From Bryobacterales bacterium (lineage in GTDB: Bacteria; Acidobacteriota; Terriglobia; Bryobacterales; Bryobacteraceae), in the NCBI GenBank assembly GCA_030838885.1, contig JAUZEU010000546.1, positions 1 to 11,849 on the forward strand: 11,849 nt of DNA, read 5' to 3'. The position numbers and the translations under genes were made by a program. Of the stretch, positions 5,999 through 11,849 are shown one piece after another. The notes below the pieces were generated by a model, which saw only the letters and a list, made by a program, of their open reading frames with translations, did not search any database and was not told the DNA's origin. The first letter of the stretch is position 1; every line of letters begins with the position of its first letter.

Positions 5999-6730
5999 CT
6001 ATTTCATGTAACTCTTTCGTCCATGGTCATTTACCTGTGAACTCGGCCTCTCGCCTCGAGGAAAATGATTGAACATCTTTTCTACGCCGTTCTCAGGAGC
6101 TTTGATGCTCGTGTCGGACTTGCTGAAGGGGGTATCGCTCGAGGATCCCTCCCCAGAGGAGCTTCTTACTGGTTGGATCGAACAGATCGACAACCAATGT
6201 AGCGACCTGGCAGTTGTTAACTGTCGTGGTTGCATCTCCGACTCCGCTTCCCCGGCGCCAGACGCCCGCTAAGCCGTTGGAGGTATTTAGAACCTCTCGA
6301 TTGAAATCATTTCGTTTCCTGGCAGGAAATCTTCTGTGACCCTCAAGAAGAGTAATATCCACGGGCCTTGCGAGGGACCTTGCAACGAGGTCCAACTTTC
6401 AAAACTCGAGGCCTGTTTGGTTCCGGCTACGCCGGGTCAGGGTACAGTGGTGCCGGGTCATCTCGATCGCCACGATGAAGCGTTACCGCCCGACGGCACC
6501 TCTGTCCAGCGTTTGGCTGCCACGGCCGCATTGACGGCATCCTTAATCCGGTCGACTCATAACTGGTCTTGTGTCTGGACCTTTTCCCAAGAGTACGTTC
6601 TCTGCCGGCTAAGATCCGTGCCGCGATCGTAGTCAGTTTTCACCTGCTGTGAGAAAGGCGCAGTCGCGGCCTGAAGCACGGTGCCGACGGAGGCGAGTAC
6701 CTTCCGTTGCACTTCGTGAGTTTCCTTCAT
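5999..6730 (-). pseudogene. DUF4136-family exported protein, degraded
   Basis: The minus-strand frame starts at ATG 6730 with a damaged signal-like start (KVLASVGTVLQAATAPFSQQ). It continues VKTDYDRGTDLSRQRTYSWE, the N-terminal DUF4136 signature. It is cut by TGA at 6557-6559, after which the same frame goes on VDRIKDAVNAAVAAKRWTEV. A shift gives RFIVAIEMT. A third piece (6395 downwards) contains GDATTTVNNCQVATLVVDLF followed by DPTSKKLLWGG. A last shift near 6150 restores the family C-terminus SSSDTPFSKSDTSIKAPENG then VEKMFNHFPRG. All family landmarks appear in the right order but across several frames, with one nonsense codon. DUF4136 proteins are about 180-200-residue exported proteins of unknown function, common in Acidobacteriota. 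The extension past HFPRG to 5999 is probably readthrough after loss of the original stop. Confidence 0.8.
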
Positions 6731-6796
6731 TTCGCATATGTGTGGTGCATACGGACCGCCATCGCCTCACGTTGGATTGACCGTATAGTTCCAACA

Positions 6797-6813
6797 CGAA
6801 TTCAATAAATTCG
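6797..6813. repeat. Inverted repeat CGAATT-N5-AATTCG
   Basis: This is a perfect six-base AT-rich stem with loop CAATA, 55 bases beyond the end of the phosphatase gene. No T-run follows on the minus strand, so it is at best a weak terminator; it could also be a binding site or chance. Confidence 0.2.
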
Positions 6814-6867
6814 GTCTGAGTCGTGGTGACATGCCGTCAGTTGTGTCTTGATAATGTCTCAACGGTG

Positions 6868-8676
6868 TCATTCGGCGACATCGACTACAACAACGGTCGT
6901 GTCGTCGAATTGCTCAGTCCCGGCTGACCAGTCCGCGACTGCCTGCATCAGTCTCGCGGCCACTCCTTCTGCATCGATTCCGGGTCCGATGCTTTTACAA
7001 CAGGCAATCAAACGCTCGTCCCCGAATTCTTCCTCTGCCCCGTTCTGGGCGTCCGTAAGACCATCGCTGAAAATCACCAGACGGCTTCCCGGCAGCATCC
7101 GCAGCTCTCTGGCCGTATATCGCGCATTCGCAAACATTCCAATCGGAAAACCATCGGAGTCCAGCCTTTCAATCTCACCGGCTGGACTGATCAGAATGGG
7201 CGGCGGATTGCCCGCGTTGACAAACGTTAAGACGGATGTATCGGTGTTAAATGTGGCCCAAAACAGAGTCGCGTAGCGATTGTCTCCGAAGCGGCCTGTG
7301 AGCTCTTGATTGAGTATTTCAACGAAGTGAGAGAGCGGTGCAACCCGCCCGTCAACTTTGTCGCCTAAATGGGCTCGCGCAACAGCTTGCAGATTCGTCA
7401 TCATCAGAGCGGCCGGGATTCCTTTCCCGCTCACGTCCGCGCAAAGGATCCCGATCCGTTCCTGCCCGAGGTCCAGGAAATCGTACAGATCGCCCCCGAC
7501 CATCCGCGCCGCCAGCGTGCGGCCTGCCACAGTGGCCCCACGCAGCACGGGCACCACACGCGGGTAGAGATATTCCTGAACGCTCCGTGCAACTTCAAGT
7601 TCACTCTCAAGCCTTAGTGCCGCTGCCTGCTCCTTTTGAAGCCGCTCCAGGGCGATGGCCATCTCATTAAAGTTGCAGCTCAGATCCCCCAACTGGTCCT
7701 TGTTGCGTACCGGCGTCCTCCAGGCGAAGTTGCCGCTTGCAATCTGGCGTGCTGCACCACTGAGATCATCAATAGCGGTCGCGATATCGCTGCCGAGGCG
7801 GATACACATCCACGTGCCAAATGCATCCATCAGCAGGACCGTAATTGAGAGTGCGGCCAGAAGCCAAACCCAGTTCGCCAACTGGCTACCGAGACGTGCC
7901 ACATCTTCGAAAGTGTTTGAGTAACTGGGTTGGACGCTGTAGGCGATCCAGTCTTCCAGTGCACCGTTATCCCAGTTGCGCACGGTCAGCACAACGGCAG
8001 CGGGTCGGGAAATGCCGGGTATGAAATTGGCTTCTATGGTTCTGAGCACTCGCTGGCGTGGGGAGTGCACACGAAACGGCCTGGGGGAGATAGTCGTCAC
8101 CACAGTGTTGGCTGCCGAAGAGAGTCGCTTCGCCAGTTCGGGCCCCAGCGGCAAGCTGAAGAGCGCTGTAATCCTGCAGGCGCCTTTCTGCCTTATCACA
8201 ACATTGCGGATCTCAAGTTGTCCCCGCTCGACCACGGGGCCCGAGAAACCGGTGTCCGGCAGCCAGTCCGGACGCCTGACCAAAGCGAGGTTTGGCCCCG
8301 GCAGCAAAGACTGCACACCATGGGGGCCCTCTACTGTCAGGGAGGCCTGAGCTTGCGGAAACGCTTCATCCGTGTACGCCAGCAGCGGCTTGAGCCCGCC
8401 GGACTTCGTCAGTGGTTCTTTGCAATCGCCGGCATGATCCAGGATCGCGGGAGCAACGGACCGGCTGGCCTGAACGAGGATCTGAATCTGCTTCTCCACC
8501 ACGTTTGCACTTTCGCGCCGAACCACAACGTTCAAGGCAGCGGCTGCCAGGCAAACGATCAGAATCGTGGACGTTCCCGTGAATATGATGATCGCCGCGA
8601 CCCTTGAGCGAACCCGGCCCCAGCCGAGGCGGACAGCGTAGCGCATTCGAGTGGGCGAGTAATCCTGAGCCATCAT
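6868..8676 (-). CDS. Membrane-bound PP2C-type serine phosphatase with HAMP domain (SpoIIE/RsbU-like)
   Basis: The frame is open from 8802, but its first codon is TTG and no start has a good ribosome site. I use the ATG-ATG pair at 8676 (602 residues); ATG 8742 and 8646 are alternatives. The order is TM1 (about 26-52), an extracytoplasmic sensor region (about 53-266) with no recognised fold, TM2 (about 267-288), HAMP (about 289-345), a helical linker with LERLQKEQAAALRLESELEV, then a SpoIIE phosphatase domain (about 375-602). Metal-binding motifs are intact: GGDLYDF (394-400), ADVSGKGIPAAL (413-424), NAGNPPP (487-493), FSDGLTDAQN (536-545) and FDDTTVVVV (590-598). Family members dephosphorylate anti-anti-sigma or similar proteins in response to a membrane signal. 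No anti-sigma or STAS partner gene lies in the window, so the target is unknown. Confidence 0.92.
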   Translation of the reverse strand: MMAQDYSPTRMRYAVRLGWGRVRSRVAAIIIFTGTSTILIVCLAAAALNVVVRRESANVVEKQIQILVQASRSVAPAILDHAGDCKEPLTKSGGLKPLLAYTDEAFPQAQASLTVEGPHGVQSLLPGPNLALVRRPDWLPDTGFSGPVVERGQLEIRNVVIRQKGACRITALFSLPLGPELAKRLSSAANTVVTTISPRPFRVHSPRQRVLRTIEANFIPGISRPAAVVLTVRNWDNGALEDWIAYSVQPSYSNTFEDVARLGSQLANWVWLLAALSITVLLMDAFGTWMCIRLGSDIATAIDDLSGAARQIASGNFAWRTPVRNKDQLGDLSCNFNEMAIALERLQKEQAAALRLESELEVARSVQEYLYPRVVPVLRGATVAGRTLAARMVGGDLYDFLDLGQERIGILCADVSGKGIPAALMMTNLQAVARAHLGDKVDGRVAPLSHFVEILNQELTGRFGDNRYATLFWATFNTDTSVLTFVNAGNPPPILISPAGEIERLDSDGFPIGMFANARYTARELRMLPGSRLVIFSDGLTDAQNGAEEEFGDERLIACCKSIGPGIDAEGVAARLMQAVADWSAGTEQFDDTTVVVVDVAE

Positions 8677-9075
8677 TGTACTTGTGCAGACGAATGGCCA
8701 AATTCGCAAACGCGCCGGTCTCCTCGCGGAATCATGAACCATAGCGGCCGGGTGATTCCAGCATCCCTGTTTGCGGACGTAGAGACATCTCCGGCGTGTC
8801 AAACCAGAGTCATTCGTGTCGCCGATCCGACTGTGTATTCGAGGCTATGCACTTCTGGTCGGAGGAAAATGCGGCCAAGCCATTGATTACGGGAAGGTGG
8901 CGCGGGAGGGGCCTCAAGTCGCGTGGGAGTTCGAAACTCCAGCCGGCAGATATACCGGTAGGCACTGCCTGACACAGAAATTTATACGACTTCCGACGCA
9001 ACGAAAGAGTTCTTGAAAGCAGGCGACGAACCGGCGGAATTGCCGCAGCACGGATCGACTACGAAGCCGGCGGCC

Positions 9076-9453
9076 TTAGAACAGCTTCTTGAAAGCCCTG
9101 CCGACACCCTTGCCTATTTTCGCTGTCCCTTTGGCTGTACCAACTGCCACGCTGGTTCCCGCTTTTGCGGCACCGGAACCCACGGCGCTGGCAGCACCAA
9201 TGGGATGCAGGGTACCCAGATCTGCGGCCCCCTTCGCAGCACCAGTCGCGGCGCTGCCAGCACCACTGGCGGCTCCGGTGCCGATGTTGGCTGCACCGCT
9301 TCCAACATCGCCACCGGGACCTCGCTTCGCTTTCTTTTTCGATACCTTTTCCGGTTCACTGGCTGGCGTTTGATTGCCGGTCGATTGGGACCATGCCGGA
9401 GAAGCGATCACGAATACCAGGCAGACAGAAAGTGCTCGTATTCTGTTTCTCAT
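9076..9453 (-). CDS. Secreted Gly/Ala-rich small protein
   Basis: The product is 125 residues from ATG 9453, with a weak GGAAG six bases upstream. Residues 1-23 form a clear signal peptide (MRNRIRALSVCLVFVIASPA, then WSQ). A polar stretch with a basic patch (KVSKKKAKRG, 36-45) follows. Residues 47-118 are almost entirely Gly, Ala, Ser and Thr with recurrent GxxxG-like spacing (GSGAANIGTGAASGAGSAAT and GAAKGAADLG), broken by TLHPIG, and the protein ends in basic GKGVGRAFKKLF. This composition resembles glycine-zipper segments that pack against or insert into membranes; I know no named family. It is intact, lies about 400 bases upstream of the phosphatase gene on the same strand, and could be either an envelope protein or a structural low-complexity protein. 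Confidence 0.7.
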   Translation of the reverse strand: MRNRIRALSVCLVFVIASPAWSQSTGNQTPASEPEKVSKKKAKRGPGGDVGSGAANIGTGAASGAGSAATGAAKGAADLGTLHPIGAASAVGSGAAKAGTSVAVGTAKGTAKIGKGVGRAFKKLF

Positions 9454-9493
9454 CGCTGACTTCCATTTTAGAGCCGAAGGGCAACGTCGGCAT

Positions 9494-9507
9494 GCCGTGT
9501 CTTCACG
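9494..9507. repeat. Small hairpin CCGTG-TCTT-CACGG
   Basis: This is a perfect five-base stem with a four-base loop, the first of several inverted repeats just upstream of the Gly/Ala-rich protein gene (start 9453, minus strand). Confidence 0.25.
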
Positions 9508-9513
9508 GTGGCC

Positions 9514-9525
9514 TAGACCGGTCTA
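9514..9525. repeat. 12-bp perfect palindrome TAGACCGGTCTA
   Basis: TAGACC is followed directly by its reverse complement GGTCTA. It lies 61 bases upstream of the ATG at 9453, a position suitable for an operator of a dimeric regulator. No regulator is known for it. Confidence 0.35.
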
Positions 9526-9574
9526 AACCAAGCGGTACCGGGAGTTGGGAAACTTCGCCAGGCCGCCCGGGTAG

Positions 9575-9592
9575 TTGCGCGACGTCGCGCAA
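9575..9592. repeat. 18-bp perfect palindrome TTGCGCGACGTCGCGCAA
   Basis: TTGCGCGAC is followed with no gap by GTCGCGCAA. A gapless 18-bp palindrome is not expected by chance in 12 kb. It could be a high-affinity dimer binding site or a cruciform/hairpin element. It lies about 120 bases upstream of the gene at 9453. Confidence 0.5.
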
Positions 9593-9599
9593 ATTCAAT

Positions 9600-9620
9600 G
9601 TGATCCGGAAAGGGGATCAC
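9600..9620. repeat. Hairpin GTGATCC-N7-GGATCAC
   Basis: This is a perfect seven-base stem with loop GGAAAGG, seven bases after the 18-bp palindrome. No T-run follows, so it is not a typical terminator. Together with the palindrome it gives two strong foldable elements within 46 bases. Confidence 0.45.
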
Positions 9621-10318
9621 TGTATTTACAGGGATGTCATTGAGGTATGCTCCGCAAAGCGCAGCGCAGATCCGAAAGAGGGGCTCGGTTACGCTGGGCC
9701 ACAAACGCGAAGAAGCGTTTAAGTGCCTCGCAGTAAGCGCGGAAGGCGTGATCGCTCGCGCCCCGTATGCGTCCAAGATAACTCTGAAGACTTTGTGACA
9801 GGACGAGAAAAGTATCTCGTTTTCTGTTGGCTCATTTCGTTTCGCACCGTTCGTCAGTGGATCGAAGATATAGACATCGGAGCCGGTCCCTGGCGAATTC
9901 CACACCTTGGCCGTACCATTTCCTCAGGCACTCGACAACAAAGGCGTCACGGAAGTCACACGGTCTCTGCCCAACGCCGCCTTATGCCGGCTATAAAGCG
10001 GTTATTGGAATATCTTTTGCGCACCAACTGTTCCGGATAGAGCAACAAACCTCGCGGATACTTTCACGCAGGCGATCGACCCTGAAGGTGCTTATTTGCC
10101 CCTTATGCCAGGCAAAAAGTGGTCGATTTGAGACAGGAACCGGAAGAGATGCCTTGCCTCCATGGTTGCATAAATTCATAATTGCCACGAATGCCTGGGA
10201 TCAATTGGGTGATCCTATTCGTAGTATTCGGACAAAACCATAAGGGGAGGCCGTATATCGACAGCCCCAAACCAACCGGCTCCTTAACATCACATCTGAA
10301 ACCAAGAAATGAGTGTTT

Positions 10319-11849
10319 ATGAAGCAAGTACGATTTACAAGCGTTTCAACAGTATGTTCGATGGTTACAGTCACGTTGTTCATTTCTTCCTGGCTCCTGT
10401 CTGCACAAGAAAAAGGTAAGCAAGATAAGGGCGATGACGAAGATCCAGGGAACCCGTCGAAATTTGTAAAGCCCTACAATCCCTACCCGCCCGGAATCCT
10501 GCCGCCCGATTTAGATTCGGAGCTAGCGAGGGTGCAGCGTGAGATCACTGTCATCGAAAACAGAGCTCTCGCACAGTGGCGCGCACTAACTCCTCCTAAG
10601 CTGACGGGTCAACCGCCAACCCTTCAGGGCACGGGAATGAGGGCAAATCAACTGCTCGGCAAGCTGATGAATTTCGACTTGAATATGTCCCCACTTAGAG
10701 ACGTAGCCTGTTCTTCCTGCCACATGCCCTACGCCGCCTTTGGCCCGCCAATCCCGTCGGTTAATCTCACGATGATCGCGTATCCCGGATCCTTTCACTA
10801 CAGGGCCGGCAAGCGGAACCCGCAGAGATACACGTATGCGCCCTTTTTCCCTGTACTCAACTACAACCAGGTCGAAGGCCTTTTCTTTGGCGGAAACTTC
10901 TGGGATTCACGTGCGACCGGATATTTGCTGGGGAGTCCCGACGCCGAGCAGGCGCAGCATCCTCCCGTCGATACTCAGGAACATATGTTCCCTGATACTG
11001 CCTGCATTGCGTTCCGGCTTAAGTCCGCGGTGTACAGACCTCTCTTTGAGCTGGTGTGGGGTGCCGGCTCATTCGAGATTAGGTTCCCACCTGAAACAGA
11101 GAGGATCTGCGCAACGCCTGGAGGCGCTGCCATATTCGGCACGGACACGATGCCGATTAAGCTGAATCGGGAAGACCGCACCATAGCAAACAACGTTTTT
11201 GATCACTGGGGCAATTCCCTTGACCAATACGAAGCGTCACCGGATGTAAGTGCTTTCTCCTCGAAATTCGACGCCTTCCTGGAAGGTAGCTACACGTTGA
11301 CTTCAGATGAGATGGCAGGTTTCAAGCTGTTCAATGGCAAAGGCAACTGCAATTCATGCCACGTCGACGGAAGAGGTACAACCTTGTTACCGACTCAGAC
11401 CGACACCAGCAAGACTGCAGCCGTGGCGCCGAGGTTCACCTGCTTCGGCTCGGCCAATGAAGGGCTGCCTCTGAATCCGAGAAATGCTTTCTATTATCAG
11501 ACTACGCCGGATTTCTTCGGTTTCACAGGGAATCCCTTCGGCTTCGGCTACAGAGATTTGGGAATGGGAACTTTCCTCAGAAGCGGTCCCGGGGCCGCGC
11601 CCAACCCGAACTCGGATTGGACACAATATGCACCCAAAGTTGACGGCCAGTTTCAGGTGTCTTCTGCGCGCAATGTGGCCATGACGCCGTCACAGTGTCC
11701 GACGACCGAGGCCGGCCTGACACCTTACTTCCAGAAGGAACTCTTTCACAATGGCTACATCAAGAGCCTGAAGCAACTCGTACATTTCTACAATACGCGT
11801 GACACAGCGTATGCATACCCCGTTACATCCGGACACTGCCCGCCAGGAA
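10319..11849 (+). CDS. Di-haem cytochrome c peroxidase / MauG-family protein, C-terminus cut by window edge
   Basis: The frame is open from ATG 10319 to the right edge (510 complete codons). No strong ribosome site precedes this ATG. It is chosen because it begins a signal peptide, MKQVRFTSVSTVCSMVTVTL then FISSWLLSA, cut before QEKGKQDKGDD. A charged, proline-rich linker follows. There are two c-type haem sites, CSSCH (131-135) and CNSCH (344-348), the usual two-domain layout. GGNFWDSRATGYLLGSPDAE (191-210) corresponds to the family FWDGRA region. RNVAMT (451-456) and LFHNGYIKSLKQLVHFYN (475-492) match the C-terminal peroxidase region (RNVALTAPYFHNG...TLEEAVRFYN). About 18 residues with an extra cysteine are inserted between them. 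It should be a periplasmic haem enzyme reducing peroxide or oxidising a partner protein; the specific substrate is unknown. It appears intact so far as visible. Confidence 0.88.
   Translation, partial: MKQVRFTSVSTVCSMVTVTLFISSWLLSAQEKGKQDKGDDEDPGNPSKFVKPYNPYPPGILPPDLDSELARVQREITVIENRALAQWRALTPPKLTGQPPTLQGTGMRANQLLGKLMNFDLNMSPLRDVACSSCHMPYAAFGPPIPSVNLTMIAYPGSFHYRAGKRNPQRYTYAPFFPVLNYNQVEGLFFGGNFWDSRATGYLLGSPDAEQAQHPPVDTQEHMFPDTACIAFRLKSAVYRPLFELVWGAGSFEIRFPPETERICATPGGAAIFGTDTMPIKLNREDRTIANNVFDHWGNSLDQYEASPDVSAFSSKFDAFLEGSYTLTSDEMAGFKLFNGKGNCNSCHVDGRGTTLLPTQTDTSKTAAVAPRFTCFGSANEGLPLNPRNAFYYQTTPDFFGFTGNPFGFGYRDLGMGTFLRSGPGAAPNPNSDWTQYAPKVDGQFQVSSARNVAMTPSQCPTTEAGLTPYFQKELFHNGYIKSLKQLVHFYNTRDTAYAYPVTSGHCPPG

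Larger units (their letters stand above)
9454..10318. other. 865-base gene-poor stretch with inverted repeats near its left end
   Basis: No convincing gene was found. A 54-residue plus frame at 9634-9798 (MSLRYAPQSAAQIRKR start) has fair protein character but lacks a properly spaced ribosome site. Plus frames around 9890-10130 contain protein-like segments, for example GEFHTLAVPFPQALDNKGVT and ADTFTQAIDPEGAYLPLMPG, separated by a TAA, so another pseudogene is possible. A minus frame (9905 downward) contains VWNSPGTGSDVYIFDPLTNG. None could be assigned to a family. The left 170 bases hold the inverted-repeat cluster listed separately. Confidence 0.35.

Noticed and set aside
8051..8066. Sigma-54-like match TGGCGTG-N4-GTGCA on the plus strand
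   Set aside because: It lies inside the phosphatase coding region on the opposite strand, with no plus-strand gene behind it and a mismatch in the -12 box.
7930..8607. 225-codon plus frame inside the phosphatase gene
   Set aside because: It is an antisense shadow of the phosphatase gene; the minus frame holds all PP2C motifs.
9165..9722. 185-codon plus frame rich in His and Arg
   Set aside because: It is antisense to the Gly/Ala-rich protein. The His/Arg composition is the mirror of its GC-rich codons, and it has no ribosome site or family match.
9513..9905. 130-codon minus frame with VWNSPGTGSDVYIFDP, faintly like a beta-propeller repeat
   Set aside because: Only one short stretch resembles a repeat, the rest has no family character, and the inverted-repeat cluster lies in its tail. 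The evidence is too weak to call a gene.

Overview
The window looks like chromosomal DNA of a soil-type member of the Acidobacteriota, with moderate to high GC. The phylum is inferred from recognisable families rather than from any marker gene. These are a secreted protein with a DEWNKRT start and a FEERPSGTPEA motif, a DUF4136-type lipoprotein-like sequence, NarL-type kinase/regulator remnants, an Alginate_exp-type barrel, a DoxX protein and a large di-haem peroxidase. No tRNA, rRNA, CRISPR array, transposase or integrase was recognised.

Layout, left to right. At 1-669 (-) is the N-terminal part of an outer-membrane barrel protein that runs off the left edge. Facing it is a good sigma-54 promoter (841-856), followed by the broken start of an OFA-type MFS transporter (878-1077). 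That fragment is joined directly to the tail of an unrelated reading frame (1078-1221). After an unassigned stretch comes an intact small secreted protein (1704-2150, -). Next is a decayed two-component pair: a DUF4118 histidine kinase with several frameshifts (2395-3372) and a response regulator reduced to two splinters (3376-3509). A broken DoxX gene (3602-3972) follows, flanked by two identical 16-nt hairpins. An intact sigma-54 activator without a sensory domain (4229-5332) is followed one base later by an 80-residue protein (5334-5576). A DUF4136 pseudogene lies at 5999-6730 (-). Intact again are a membrane-bound HAMP/PP2C (SpoIIE/RsbU-like) phosphatase (6868-8676, -) and a Gly/Ala-rich secreted protein (9076-9453, -). 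An 865-base stretch with a cluster of inverted repeats but no convincing gene precedes a di-haem cytochrome c peroxidase/MauG-family protein (10319 to the right edge, +).

The main message is the mixture of clean and decayed genes. The activator, phosphatase, small secreted proteins, barrel and peroxidase have long undisturbed frames. The transporter, kinase, regulator, DoxX and DUF4136 loci carry frameshifts, stops and deletions. Because intact frames of more than 1.5 kb lie beside them, local gene decay explains this better than poor sequence quality. The surviving genes point to signalling (sigma-54 activator, PP2C phosphatase) and to the cell envelope or periplasm (barrel, secreted proteins, peroxidase). 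Nothing in the sequence ties them into one pathway. I did not find a convincing new multi-gene system. The items most worth a second look are the sigma-54 promoter in front of a dead transporter, the paired hairpins around DoxX and the inverted-repeat cluster at 9494-9620.
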